Numbered from the stretch's first letter, positions 39,610 through 52,629 are shown. The stretch: 64,000 nt of DNA from Perca fluviatilis (GCF_010015445.1 NC_053121.1:32315934-32379933), one strand, 5' to 3'. The notes: generated by a model from the letters alone, not told the origin. Numbers and translations: made by a program.

Positions 39610-41800
39610 CAGTGTTGGGCAAGTTACTTCCAAAATGTAATACATTATAGATTACTAGTTACTGTCATTTGAGAGTAATTAGTTATATTACAATATTACT
39701 GTCTCTGAATTGTAATGCGTTACACTACTTTTGCATTACTTTTGAGTTATTTTCACCAAAATAACAGCAGAAGTTTGACTTGTCAGCTAGCTTGTGAATT
39801 TCACCACTGGATCAATAAAGTCTCATCTTTATCCACTTTAATACATCTCAGATTATTCATAATATTTTGTATAATTAATATGAATATGCAAAGTAACTAG
39901 CTATAGCTATAAAAAAAATAGATAAATTATTTGTACGATAGGCAAGTAGAAGAAAATGAAAATACTCAAGTACCTTACAGTTGTATTGAAGTACGGCATT
40001 GTTGTAAAATGTTTGTTTAAAGCACTTGAATAAGAAATTCATGTTGTTTAGTTTAAAACAGTCTAAAGGAAATTGTCAATTATAGTGTGATTAAAACTCA
40101 CTATTTACATTATTTACAGTACTTGATTTACAGCTGATATGTGAAAAGGTTCACAACCTTATTTAACAGTAATTTAGTTTTACTGCGAACCATCACAGGA
40201 AGTGCTTTTATTTTGAAGTAGACTACACGGAAGTTGTCGGTTGTGTACTCTTGCTAACTTACTGAGATGCAACTGTTATGCATGTTGTTGATGCAACAAA
40301 TACTGTCTATGGATGCAACATGTCCGTCAAGCTAAGTTGCTCACTTTCTTGTTTGTAAAACTGCAACTGTAATAATTATTACTGTTCATGACAGAAACAT
40401 ATTGAACAGTAAATGGTCACAGTAAAAGACAAGCGTTTTTGGTCGTCAAGCCATTCCACTACAGGCAGAGTGATGCTGCGTTCATGCCACCTCGGAATAA
40501 CAGGCACCGCCCCCCTGGTTACGTTGTTTTTCCGACTGGCAGCGTTCACATGGTCGGGATGCGTGTTCTTCTTCTTCTGTTATATTGGCGTTTGGCATAA
40601 CAACTTTTTGCATGACTGCCACCAACGGTTGGCCGTAGCCTAGAGCATCAGGTGTGTGCAAACATGGAGGCCACAATAACAAAAAGAACATCGGCAGGTG
40701 TTTTTTTGTGTTATCTGCAGGACAACGAACGGGAAAAGACACGGATAATGTTTTGTTTTTTTATACATAGGCCTATTTATGAATAATTTTAAACATGTTA
40801 TGTCTGTGCATGTTTCTTGGCAGAGGCATTTGTCCACAATAAACAGTTTATTATCATTGAAATATGTTCAGTGAACCAAAGTCGCCTTGGGAACTCGGTT
40901 ATCAAAATCCAGCCCGAGTTACTCTCCACTGCTGATAAACTGCAATGATTTACGTGTAAGCAAGCCTAAACATTAATTCCCGACATGTTTAAATCTGTCA
41001 GTGGCTCGGACACACTGCTGTCCGAGCTGACATACCGTCACCTGTTGGGACACACCGTGCGTTCATGGACATCGGAAAAACGTTTTTCCGAGTGAAAACA
41101 TCACCATTCACGTAACTTCCTGTGGGAATCGGAGGTGGGAAACTCGGGCTGGATTTTGATAACCGAGTTTCCCAGTTGGTGACGTGTTGTTGACAACTGA
41201 CGTTTGATGGAGGCGACTTTGGTTCACTGAACATATTTCAATGACAATAAACTGTTTATGGTGGACAAATGCCTCTGCCAAGAAACATACACACAACACA
41301 AACACCTGGCGATGTGCTGTTTGGATGCTCGCATAACAAAACAGCAGAAAATCTTTTGTTATTGTGGCCTCCATGTTTGCACAAACCTGATGCTGTAGGT
41401 TACGGCCAACCGTTGGTGGCAGTCATGCAAAAAGTTGTTATGCCAAACGCCAATATAACAGAAAAAGAAGAACGCGCATCCCGACCATGTGAACGCTGCC
41501 AGTCAGAAAAACAACGTAACTAAGGGGGCGGCGCCTGTTATTCCGAGGTGGCATGAACGCAGCAACAGATGTTATGAAATACTCACGGCTTTTTTTTTCC
41601 TGTGAACAAATCCTTCCCGGTGTTGGGAAATTCTTAAAAAATTTTGCGTTAAAATGCGTTGTAACTCGCGTTACTGAGATTGTAATTGGTAATAATATTA
41701 CCGAAATTTAATTAGTAATGCGTTATATTACTGCGTTTCAGCAAAAAGGAATACATTACTGTAATTGCATTACTTTTGTAACGCGTTACTCCCAACACTG
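39610..41800. mobile_element. hAT-like element (CAGTGTTGGG termini) with perfect 8-bp target duplication, host of a nested insertion
   Basis: The left terminus CAGTGTTGGGCAAGTTACTT and right terminus AGTAACGCG-type inverse ACGCGTTACTCCCAACACTG are inverted repeats. They are flanked by identical GATATATG at 39602-39609 and 41801-41808, the 8-bp signature of hAT insertion. Subterminal GTAATGCGTTACA-type repeats occur on both sides. The interior is interrupted by the palindromic element at 40474-41564. No transposase is seen. Confidence 0.9.
40474..41564. mobile_element. foldback-type element with arms of about 440 bp, nested in the hAT element
   Basis: Starts TGCTGCGTTCATGCCACCTC and ends GAGGTGGCATGAACGCAGCA. 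The arms (about 40474-40920 and 41140-41564) are long, high-identity inverted repeats separated by a 200-bp centre. The same peptide-like frame appears in both arms on opposite strands (WPPCLH-PDA-GYGQPLVAVM), which simply reflects the palindrome. No clear target duplication was found. Confidence 0.85.
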
Positions 41801-41808
41801 GATATATG

Positions 41809-43869
41809 ATAATCGATAATAAGACAAAATGCAAAATGAGCAGGTGTGGCCTACAGTGTAATTACCATTGCATCCTGTAGTAAAAACACACAAAAACAAG
41901 TGCAACTACACTTCCGTTTTTTTGTTTAGTGGAGTTGTCTTTTTAACACATTAAAGATTGGGGAAATGATTTGTTATTTAGCAAAGACAAAATTTAGCAT
42001 ACACATTTTTAAATGAACGATGATGAATGGTTGTTTCGTGTCTTTAGAAAAAAATATGGTTTGTTTTAAATATATGTAACTGGGACTCCCTGTAGGCAGT
42101 ATTGATACTGAGTAGTTAAATGAAATGAAGAAAATTGATTGAATTGACTGAAATGTATTATGAGTCTCATAACACTAAACATTCCTCTTTTTTTTCCTCT
42201 GAACATATAAAATCCTGCCATAAAAACAAATCATTAAAAGCAGCATTAAAAACAACTGCTACTGACTTCAAAACAAGCCATAAATCTGAAGAACAAGGCA
42301 AGGACGAAATCCAAACCCTGATTATTTAGACTGTGTGTTTATGTGCCATGGTGGTCGGCCCAAATCTGTGGTTTGTTTTTCACACACACAGAGGCTGCCA
42401 GCATTAAAGTAGTAGATGCAAATGATGAGATTATGTTTTGAAAAACTGTATCCCATCCTTCTCCATCAGTGAGTTAGTACAAACATTCCTGGGTTGGATG
42501 TTGGCAGCGTTGCTTTGATGCTACAGTGAAATGTGCCTTTTGGAGGTGGCCTAAGACGCAATAGTTTTGTCTTTAAAAACATGATGTAAAAGTTGTTGGC
42601 TTCCTGTTTCCATTCTCCCCAAGGCGTCTCATTGCAGGGCATCCTGTGTATTTGCAACATCTGCCCATGGCTGCTGATGAATAGGTTCAGACAGCACCAG
42701 AAATTAATAATACAACATTGAACAGCATGTGCTCAACAGAATTGTGGCTTACTGAAAGTTATCATTTAAGCAATGCCACAGATAGTATATGCTACATATT
42801 GGAGCAGGCTTTATCCCATATTATCATTACAATTAAATTACTCATACTTAGTTATGTATGTTTATGGATCTGCGGGAAAGTAATGAACAAAGTATTAATC
42901 AGAAATGAAAACATTATCAGGTTGTTCTTTCCCCCGGTCCAACTGTTAACTGTGATGTGTTTCAAACCTCACAGCTGACACGCCAGATGTTGTCATTGTT
43001 AGTGAGCAGCTGGCAGGTGTGTGTTTTGGAAATCACATTTTAGTTTTGACAATAATTTGAGGAGGCATCCCATTATTTTGCAGCCTGAATATGAAGGCTG
43101 ATACTTTGTTTTTATTTGGCAATGTCCATAGATTGGTGCAGATTTATTCTGAATAAAAGCAAAAAAAGAACTTCAGCCATTTCATGTCATGTCATGTCTT
43201 TTTTGTATGGTTGTGTTTCATCATAGCCCACCATGAATCAAAACAGCTTGTTTTTTTTAATTCAAGTGAAATTCAGTTTGACCCCTAACCCTAACCTGTT
43301 TGCTGTGTGTTTCAGCTGCAGCTGCAGAAAACCACATTTTATTTGTTACATAAGCCACTTTAGAAATGAAAAAGCACTAGTGAGCAAGTTGTAGAAGTTT
43401 GTTTTCCTTCCTTCCATCAGGGATGCACATGGGGATTGCAGGTTGATGTGTTTTGATCTAACTGGAGGCTGCTGATCTTACAACTTATTCATCACTCCCT
43501 GAGGAAACACTTCAGGGACTTTTTCTTCAAGTTTTAGCTGCAGTAGGTTCTAGTAACTGACAGTGTTACCAGCTGATGCTGTCTGTGCTCTCTTGAAGAT
43601 AACCCACTCTTGTGTTGAAGTCAGTTTCCACTACAAATTGTGGTTCCTGTAGTGCTGCCCTCTTAGGTTTTAATTCATGTTAACAATAAAGGTTATGGTT
43701 GGGTGTCACAGAGACAGGTTATTGTAAGGGCATACACAAATCGATGTGGAAACCGACTGTGACACAACACCTAACAAAGAACAAAACAATAATGCAATGG
43801 AATACAAGCCTGTAGTGACTGCAGCATTGTTGCACCTTAATGGGTATGTTAAGGCACTCATAGCACTTA
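41809..43869. other. intergenic, no gene recognised
   Basis: AT-rich sequence. There is a short CCCTAACCCTAACC stretch at 43281-43294, but otherwise no clear repeat or gene. Confidence 0.6.
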
Positions 43870-44040
43870 AGGTTAACACTTTGGTCAAAGAGATATTTTG
43901 CTTATTTACATCCAGCTCTGTGTCATGGCTGTGTGGGCATTGTCGAGTCGAGGTCTGTCGAGATCCGAAACAACATCTGAAAGCATTGCCCACACAAAGA
44001 TGACACAGAGCTGGATCGGCAAAATATCCCTTCAAGGTTA
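43870..44040. repeat. inverted repeat / hairpin MITE relic
   Basis: The left arm GATATTTTGC...CATCCAGCTCTGTGTCAT (43890-43926) is mirrored by ATGACACAGAGCTGGATCGG and CAAAATATC (43999-44030). The GTGTGGGCATTG motif is likewise mirrored as CATTGCCCACAC. The whole could fold into a hairpin of about 160 nt. Confidence 0.75.
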
Positions 44041-45540
44041 GGGAAATGTCATGGTTCTGGTTAGTGACTTGAATCCCAAGACACAACATGTTTTGAACAA
44101 CACAAATGTTGTCACATTTACCGAAAACCACAATCTTTCCCTGACTGTAACCATAGTGTTTTGGTGCTTAAAACAAACCACAGTCTGGCTGCAAAGCCCA
44201 GTCTCTGTTCTACATATAGAGATTATAATGTAATTGTGAAAACAATTTAGTAATATATAAATGTAATTTCTAGGAGACAGGGTTGGACCGCCAGCAAACT
44301 CTACAAAAACACAGGTTGTTTCTGAACCCTCAACTACACTCTCACTTAGAGATAGCAAATTGGGAAGAACTGAGAATTATGATAATGTTGTTTGATGACG
44401 CAGAACGGCTGTACGCTCACTCAGTGAGAAGTATGACTGTAATTTACATAACTTACACAACCATCAGGTCATTTGCAGTAGCAAAAGATGTGGAGGACTC
44501 TTGTAAAATTACAGTCTTTGTGTGGTGTAAGTGAAAGTACAGAATCAGAAAAGTGTATAAGGCCTTTGACCGTTATTATGTGCAACATGCAGCACAGCCA
44601 ACCAGGCAACTAGGGGCCCGCTTTGCTTCTAGTTATTTGAGTTTATTATTGTGCTCACATGGTGCACATTCCAAAATGTGAGGGACAGCGGCCCCATAAG
44701 AGGTAATCTGGCCATAATATACAGCAAATGAGTATATATCTGTACAGTACAGTGCACTTTGTCACTAAACAGTTTTAAATTGCTCCATCTCTTAAGTTGA
44801 CCACAAAATATATTTTTACCAAATCAACCATATTTTAGAAGTTATAATAACGCAGAGAAACTGCAAGCCAGACACGTATGTCTGAAAAACCAACAGTAAT
44901 GAGCCTAAGTTTGATAAAGTCCCTATAAACACTCTCATTACTGAATTCCACAAACAAATTAGACCACCTACCGGAATATTTTAGGAAAATGATGGTTACC
45001 TTTTTGTTAGGTTTATCAAAAAGCAAAATAAGCACTCAGCCGAAATAATAACAGTGTTGTGAAAAAAATAACACTATTACAACAACAGTAGGAAGCCTGA
45101 TGATTAGGAAAAACAAAACACTCTCTATATTTACCAGCTGACCACTGTCTATTCCGCAGCAAATCAAGCTTGATTCCCCGCAGAGTGTTTAAAACAGTAA
45201 ATATTACATCAAGGACTCCCATTATTGAGTGTTATATAAATTTCCCTCACTGAAAACTTGTAGACGTTGGTTTTCATTCAGTTACTGTTCTGTCAGATGT
45301 GTGGAGGTGCCCCCTGTGGATGCGGAGAGGAGTTAAACAAATCAATACTATATTGAACTGCCCTCCAGAGTCATAACAACCACTGATCAACCTTACATGA
45401 TACTTCATCAGCTAAATCCTCAACAAATAAGCAAGACAAAGACAAGACAAAGATGAACTGTTTGGGTCTTGTTTTCTACCTATATTTCTCCAGGTAATTA
45501 TAAGGCTGCATTAAATACTTTCAATAAATCTATTAATTGG
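44041..45540. other. intergenic, no gene recognised
   Basis: Only short chance open frames; no diagnostic motif or repeat boundary identified. Confidence 0.55.
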
Positions 45541-45559
45541 TGATCCCTTAAGTTTTCCT

Positions 45560-46035
45560 TTTACACTATCATCAGGTCCAGTATTTTGGTTTATGACAAA
45601 ATACCTGCAAAACTAATGGCTTTCCCATCAGTCTAATCTTCACCTTGTGTTGTGGTGCTAATTAGCAATTGTTAGCATGCTGACATGCTAAACTAAGATG
45701 GTGATAATAGTAAACATTACATGCGTAACATCAATATGTTAGCATTGTCATTGTAAGCATGTTAGCATTTAGCTCAAAGCACGACTGTAGATTCTTAGTC
45801 TTGGTTTATCATCCAGCATGGAAATCGTCTCTTTATATTTAGTCTGCATCGATGACATTTCATTTCCGGGATTGTTCAGGTGCTGCTGTAAATTCCGCCG
45901 GATGTCCATCACCTTCCGGTTTCTTTGTGTTGGCATGAACTCCGGTCTGCTAGGTGAAAATCCAGTGTTGTTTGACCCATCCACCACCCCAATCAGCCTC
46001 CCTACGCGGAATTTCTGGCTTATAAACTATTCGCT
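45560..46035. mobile_element. fragments of a common fish repeat family
   Basis: The first part contains GTTAGCATGCTGACATGCTA and TGTTAGCATTTAGCTCAAAG, wording typical of a dispersed teleost repeat. From about 45,850 on, CATTTCCGGGATTGTTCAGG and AAATTCCGCCGGATGTCC match the family also seen at 63,575-63,895. Confidence 0.5.
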
Positions 46036-46048
46036 ACCGTTGTCGCTC

Positions 46049-46414
46049 TTAAAGGTGCTGTAGGTAGGATTGTGAAGATCCAGGACTTTTAACAATTTTA
46101 ACATCGACAACTTCACAGTCCCCCCTTTCCGCTAAAGCCCAAATCGGTCTCCTAAGCCTCTCCTCTCACAAGGGAGAATGAATGTGTGTGCATGAGCAGT
46201 GATTGACACGCATTTAGACACCCCCCTCCCCCCCCCCGGCCCTGATTGGTGCATCTGAACCAGGGAGCTGTGGATTTTTGCAAATCACACTACAGGCTGT
46301 AGGTGGTGCCAGAGGAGCCAGCAAATAGCCAGCAAATATATATATATATATATATATATTTCAGCAAATATGACAGAAAGTTAATTTTATAAGTCTTACT
46401 TACTGCACCTTTAA
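46049..46414. mobile_element. TTAA-flanked MITE, family B
   Basis: The left end TTAAAGGTGCTGTAGGTAGG and right end CTTACTTACTGCACCTTTAA are inverted repeats with a few mismatches, both including TTAA. The interior is 366 bp, with a C-rich run (46,220-46,239) and a (TA)n tract (about 46,338-46,361). Confidence 0.8.
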
Positions 46415-46552
46415 TACTACGTTATCCTTAAGTGCCGCGCAGATGTCCTCTGCCCAGTGTGTTACATACACGCACTGAAGGCTTATTGCCTATACCTATA
46501 GGCAAATTTTTTATACCACATTGCACACTGACATACATTATGAGGGCAGTTC

Positions 46553-46909
46553 TTAAAGAGTGCTCAGTAAAACACTAGTATTCTCCAATCTGCCTGCCTT
46601 TCCAGTATCAGCAGGAGCCAAGTAACAAGCTTGCTCCTCCCCACAGGAAAACTCCAACGTCGCATGTTGGTGTTTATTCCATTCTTTTACATCGAGACCG
46701 ATGTATATATCCACTCCCACCGTGCTCACCAATCTGCCGTATTCACATAATTGCACTACTTTTTCTGTATTTTGGCCAACTAAATACCAACTGGTCCAAG
46801 TCACATAGTCCTCAGGAGGCTGGATTAGCATGAGCTGCCATGATTGTTCCCTCTTTTGTGAATATTCAGAAATATTCTCCACCTCATTATTAACAGTGCG
46901 ATGACGCAC
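46553..46909 (-). other. 118-codon open frame of unknown nature
   Basis: The predicted peptide has an ordinary amino-acid composition with no low complexity (for example WTSWYLVGQNTEK and VGVDIYIGLDVKEWNKH). That makes it more protein-like than other chance frames in the intergenic region. I do not recognise a family, and no neighbouring exon or start context supports a gene. It may be the remnant of a mobile-element protein, or chance. Confidence 0.2.
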
Positions 46910-47033
46910 ATTTGGTGATTGGGGTTTGGCTCAGGGACACTAGGTTTGATTTTGAAAACTGAGTTGGACTGGTCCATGTCTTCTCTCTTTTGTGTCTCTT
47001 CTTCTCTCTGACTTGGCCGTTGCTCCAGAGTGC

Positions 47034-47305
47034 TGTAACATGTAAGCTATGGAAAGCTGGTATTGTGGTTGTTTTGCATGTTTGACTGAAACAAGGGCTG
47101 AAAGTGCGTTGTTTCTTTGCTGTGCTTGTTCCTCATTAATCAGCTAATTAGCATAAAGGCCACTGTAATGTATATAAGCTCTGCGGAAGATGTCTGTGCT
47201 TATGTTCAATCATGCAGTATCCATGCCATTACTTTGTTAGCTAATGCTAATGTTGCGTTATAAATAAAGGCTCATATTGGATGTTGCACATTGTTTACAG
47301 CTGCA
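47034..47305 (+). mobile_element. solo-LTR-like segment
   Basis: It begins TGTAACATG and ends CAGCTGCA (5'-TG...CA-3'), with GTGC on each side (47030-47033 and 47306-47309). A TATA-like GTATATAAGCTC lies near 47,170 and an AATAAA signal near 47,263, in the order expected of an LTR. No internal retroelement genes adjoin it. The 4-bp flank match alone could be chance. Confidence 0.35.
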
Positions 47306-47309
47306 GTGC

Positions 47310-48316
47310 CTAATAAATAGAGGTGACAGAAGCACAAAGAAAGCAAAGGCTGAAGGAGGCAGCTAAAGGGAGCTTTGTTATAAAGCTGGTTTCAAAGCAG
47401 CAGCAGCCAACAGCTGAATAATGATGACTGAAACTCCCAGCAACTGGTTCTTACACACAACCTACAAAGCTATATTTCTTTCTGTATATTTCGGAAGTTG
47501 CTATGTATTTATGTAATGTAAAAACCACATGCTTATGCCCATCTGCATTGCAAATTTAGTGAAATGGGTGTTTTTAGTTTGACACTGCTGTTTGCACATC
47601 CAATTTCTATATTTAGACCCAAGCAGGATAAGGACTTTGTTTCAAATTGTATAACATAAGTGCTGAAACAATACCTGACATTTGGAACTGATACGGAAAT
47701 ACTATAAAAGCCAAAGCTCAAAGAAGCCAAAGCTTTGTTTAATTTTGTCTGAACATAAGCAGCCATACAAGAACATGAACAGAAAAAGCAATAAATGCCA
47801 ATGTTTTGGGCAGTTTTTCAGAATGAGTGCTGCAGTCACATAATAAGTAGTGTTTGATAACGCTATGCAGGAAATAATAGTCTACAAAGGACGAGGAACA
47901 AAGAATCAACAAACTGGATTATAGCTCCTGAACTTCATTGGACTGGACAAGCAACGCCTCGACCCTATGGTCTTACCGTAATGGCTAACATGAGAAAGGG
48001 TAGAGATTCAATGCCACGTTCAACTAAATAAGATAAATTAAGCACTTTTAATGTCACTCAAGATACATTGTCAAAAATCTAATAGTTGTAAAAACAGTTA
48101 TCATAGAAAATACAAAAAGATACAAAGAAAAAATATTTAAATATATTTCAAAATATAGGGATTGTGGTATACCAACATTGTATATGTTTAAATAGATCCT
48201 TTCCTGGCTGGAAAATATTTGTAAATAGGGATGAAATCTCCCCTCCAAATGTAGAATATGGATTTACTGCAGTTATCACAATACTGGAGAATAATAGACC
48301 TTTTTCCACAGCAGAT
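47310..48316. other. intergenic, nothing recognised
   Basis: AT-rich, no gene or clear repeat. Confidence 0.55.
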
Positions 48317-48404
<88 letters not shown>

Positions 48405-48424
48405 CGCATACATATATATGAGAT

Positions 48425-48478
<54 letters not shown>
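48317..48478. repeat. two (TG)n arrays separated by a 25-bp spacer
   Basis: Arrays at 48317-48401 and 48427-48478, separated by a CCCCGCATACATATATATGA-type spacer. Both have the same orientation, as if one array was interrupted. Confidence 0.97.
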
Positions 48479-48480
<2 letters not shown>

Positions 48481-51121
48481 TGACATGACATTTCATTTGA
48501 TATAGTGTGGCTGACACAAGAATGAGGTTATACAGTTGGGGGAGGGGGATATGTTGTTTTATTTCAGCCACCACCTCTCAAAATGTCCAAGCAGGTCCCC
48601 GCAGTAAATACTGCGTCATTTTACGGGAATGACTTCTACACAATGACAAGCAAAATCAATATCTAACCACCCAGAATGATAATGTGGTAATAATGAACAA
48701 TGGCGATGCTGACCGTGATAACTCATGCAACAGCACTTCACTCAGTCTCTGAATAGAGGCTGAGTAAAACATAATTGGCAATCATGGAGCCTGAAGCTAC
48801 AGGCCTGTAAGTGCTAATTTGCAATCCCAGGGTGGGGCAACGCTTGCTCCTCAAGAGTTTACTTGTGTGTGTGTGTGCCCCAAGTGTGAATATATATGTG
48901 AGAATGTGTGTGTCTGTGTGTGTGTGTGTGTGTATGTGTGCGCACTCATCAAAAATAATTCAAATGCATGATCAATTTCTGTTACTATGGGTGATGATAA
49001 GCGGTGCAAAAACAGATTGAACCTGGCATGTACCTTGGTAGCATTCACAGCTGATTAGTGTGTCCATTTATTTATAGAATATTATTTCATTGAAGTGATT
49101 CGTGGTGGCACACACTCTAATGCTTCAATGCTTTGAACGTCACCCAGCAAGCAAATGCACTGGAAAAAAAAGTCCCGTATCAAATATTTTTGGTCTGTAA
49201 GTGAGTACCTCAAATTATCACCCAGCGTTTTAGTGTCTTTCAGTTCGTTGTTTTAATTGTATGGTCAACGACTCTGCTGTACCTACCTCCCTCATCAGCG
49301 TAGTTTTCAGCCACAGCAAACACCTGTTTTCAGCAATAAAGGTCCTAAAATCTACTGTACGCTACCTGATGAGCACCAAACTCAGGCGGAAAAAGATAGC
49401 AACTAGCTGATTAACATGGTGAATGTTGTGGAACATCTAGCAGCTATATATATATATATTTTGTTAATTTGCTATTATGCTCTGACATAGGTTTTCTCAT
49501 AGCTTCATTTCCCGTCAAATGACAGCTCAATCATGACATATATCTCATTTTTCTGGTATTCTATACACTCGCTAATGTCAGTTTTCAAATTATGTTGCCT
49601 TTTTATGAAGGATGTAGGGCCCAAAGGCCTTTAGAGCAAATAGAGATTTTCTCTTTTTCCTGTCAGATTGGACAAGACTTCCCAGCTCAGTATCCTCAGG
49701 CCTATACACAAGCAGTTGACAGGCAAACTGCATGATTCACATGAGTGACCCCTTGGCAGTTTCAAGGCTACTGAGCTGTAGAAAATGATGTTGTGTTTCA
49801 CAGCACAGCTTCCCTAAGATCAGAGAGATATGATGATAAATATGTCAGGAGTTTGAAAGCATATTGAAATATATACTTTAGGGGAAAAACGTGATGTGTC
49901 TGATAGGGAGAAGGGACCAAAAATTAAAATGTCATGTTTTTTTAAGGACACTTTCAATCTTTTCCAATTAGCTTACTATACTTCATGACTAATTGATAAA
50001 TTGCACTGCGAAAAACATCCATCATACATCCACCAGCCTTATGTTGAATCTTATTGTACTTAAAATATGTGTGACATATTGTTACACTCCAATCCACATG
50101 CACTTATTTGATACAATATTAGTAGGATATGCATTATTCTTTTTTTATTCTACATGTCAACACTTGATTTTATAAAATGAAAATCTGAAACAAATAAGAC
50201 TACTTTGGGGAAAAAAAGCCTAAATAGTTCCACCCAGTGGAAGAGCTGTTTCAAAACTAATATTTGAGATCAATGAATTGACAACAAAGTTGTTTTTAAG
50301 CCTCACTGACCTGCCAAGATATGTTTTTTTTTTTATTTTGTCAATGAAGACACTTTCAAGAAATGACATGTTGACTCGAAATGAATCACGACCTAAAGAT
50401 CAAACATCTGGGGTTTTCATAAAGATAATGAGGCCAATTGAATTGATGGGAGTCAAATCTGCCAATCTGAGACAATCTACTTTCAGCACAGATTAAAAAA
50501 ATAAGACCAAAAAAAAAATCCAAAAGAAGTTATCACAGAGAAAAACCAACCTTTATTGCTGACAAACACTTTTATTTATTTTTTCGATTTTTAATCTCTC
50601 CCCAAAGGTCTTGAGGCGCAACAAACTATAAAATCATTAAGCTAGATTGCTTCCATTGACTTTATTTCCTCTATATGGTTCATGAACTCATGTCCCTCTA
50701 CTCTAGAAACTGGTGTTTGCTGCTTCGCTACAGGCTCGTCCAGCCCAACAGACTGGAACTAACAACCTCTCTCTGAAATATTTATGTCCCTGGAGAGTGT
50801 GTGTGTGTGTGTATGTGTGTGTGCGTGCGTGTGTGTAAAGGTGGCACAACATTACATCCAAGCTAATGTGTGCACTGCATTAAAGCAAAGGTTCTTCTCT
50901 GTGTGCCTGCAGGCTGTTTCTTTCCCTGTCACGTTCAACGATAACTTGGATATTTAATAAAATGGGATTTTTTTTCAAACAATAAGCTGAGATTTATTGA
51001 TAAACTTGCATGTGTCACAGTTTGGGTTAAATACGTTTGTTTCATTAAAAAGGTCCCAATATAAAATACAATAATAAAATGTTATGCTCTACCTCAAAAG
51101 TCACGTTTATTCATTTAGACT
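48479..51121. other. intergenic, only short TG/TA tracts
   Basis: Short TG-rich tracts at 48864-48880, 48905-48935 and 50,798-50,836, and a TA tract near 49,445-49,460. No gene recognised. Confidence 0.55.
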
Positions 51122-51622
51122 TTAAAGGAGAATTCCAGGTCATTCAAACTTTGGTCTTCATAGTTTTGTCTATCATTTCTATCAGTTGAGATTACATTTT
51201 ACCCACCTGAGAGATGGCTGAGATCTGGGAATAGGGTAAAGTAAAATCACCACAACAAAGTCAGACGAGGAAAGATATGTGAGGTTGAAGGTCAGTAAAT
51301 GTGAGATGTCAGTAAGAATTCTTCATTTTACAGGAAAACTATCTGCACACCCCTATACATTATGTCAGAGTTGAACAAGGGAAAACGTTCATCAGAAGTT
51401 TGGCTAATCATTTCATTGTTTGCCTTCTTTACAACCTGTCCAACTGTCTGACTGCTCTTATTATTCTGTCTTATTCCGTCTGACTAATGTTAGCGATGTT
51501 CATGTGTTCCTAAATCTCAGTAATAGAGTTTATTACTAAACAGTTTTGGTTACCGATAGGACTGATAGGCCAAAGGTATAAAAATAACACCCATATTGTA
51601 ATAATACAGAGTTCTCCTTTAA
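51122..51622. mobile_element. TTAA-flanked MITE, family C (T2/Kolobok-like end)
   Basis: The left end TTAAAGGAGAATTCCAGG and right end CAGAGTTCTCCTTTAA are inverted repeats, each with TTAA. TTAAAGGAG fits the TTAAAGGRR motif described for T2-type MITEs of the Kolobok group. About 500 bp, non-coding. Confidence 0.75.
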
Positions 51623-51739
51623 TTGCTAAAGTCAAGAAGGCTGGTGTTATCACAAACGATAAAACAAGGACCTGTTTCCTTTCTTCTTTTAATTTTTAGC
51701 TGCATAGCATGGCTTTATTCGGCCTGTGGGTCCACCACT

Positions 51740-51820
51740 TTGGCTTAAACCGACATATCTCCACAGCTGGGTTGCCCTGGTACCCAGAGGATAAATCCTA
51801 ATGACTTAGGTGATCCTCTA
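51740..51820. repeat. fragment of fish dispersed repeat, copy 1
   Basis: The stretch ATCTCCACAGCTGGGTTGCC...GAGGATAAATCC...ATGACTTAGG recurs nearly unchanged at about 52,988-53,053. Confidence 0.7.
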
Positions 51821-51823
51821 GTC

Positions 51824-52326
51824 CAGTGGTTCCCAACCTTTTTTCCTTGACGCACCCCCTACTCATGTCTAAGAAAATCTGAGCCCCCCTCCCCCCCGAA
51901 ACCGAAGTTGAGGTAACTCTCGAGATAGAGCCTTACTTTCTTTTTTGATACAGAGGAGTTATCAGCACTTTTACATTTCTCCGCCATGTTTCATTCATAA
52001 AATAGTGATGCCGTGGCGGCAGGAAAGACGAGGATGATAGCAGCTAGCAGCTGACCTGATGACAGCAAGGGTCCCAGGTTAAGAGGTCCCGGAGGTTTGG
52101 CCTACTAAGTAGCCTGCCTACAGTTTTAAGCGAGAAGAAATATATATAGTTTTTATACTGACTTTTGTATAAATTATATATTCTAGTGTATTATCATAAT
52201 TTGTTTAACATGTGCAAATATATATATTTTTTTACCTCAACCTCAAAACAGATAAAGACTTGCGCACCCCCTGTGATCGTTGCCCCCCCCCTGAGGGGTG
52301 CCCGGACCCCAGGTTGGGAACCACTG
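51824..52326. mobile_element. hAT-like MITE (CAGTGGTTCCCAACC termini)
   Basis: The left end CAGTGGTTCCCAACCTTTTT and right end CCAGGTTGGGAACCACTG are near-perfect inverted repeats of a widespread vertebrate/fish hAT MITE type. The flanks CTCTAGTC and CTCTAAGC match at 6 of 8 positions, consistent with a decayed 8-bp target duplication. Confidence 0.85.
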
Positions 52327-52629
52327 CTCTAAGCGATGTTGGGTGACGTTACTTCTTGTTGACGTATGACGTTGAAGTATTGTCAAACAAAACTGAGGCT
52401 AGCTCGCCCCTCCCTCCCTCCTCCTCCCGTCCCCTCCTCCTCCCTTCCGTGCTTCCCCCAACCCCCATCCCAAAATCCTTCTGGTCGGTTATTGGCTGGA
52501 AAGCTGTTTGTTATGTTTCATGGTGCAGGTTGGCGCAGTTTGTTTTTGTTGCCGTTTGTAGAGCCAGGGCTGTCTACAGAGACCATGTTTTTTTACAGTG
52601 TGTTTATGGGACAGGCAGATAGCAGATAG

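Noticed and set aside
40482..41523. Two related 85-codon proteins on opposite strands as a gene pair
   Set aside because: They are the two arms of a palindromic transposable element; similarity comes from the inverted repeat, not from selection on a protein.
43281..43294. Telomere-like CCCTAACCCTAACC
   Set aside because: Only two hexamer units, too short for an interstitial telomeric repeat.
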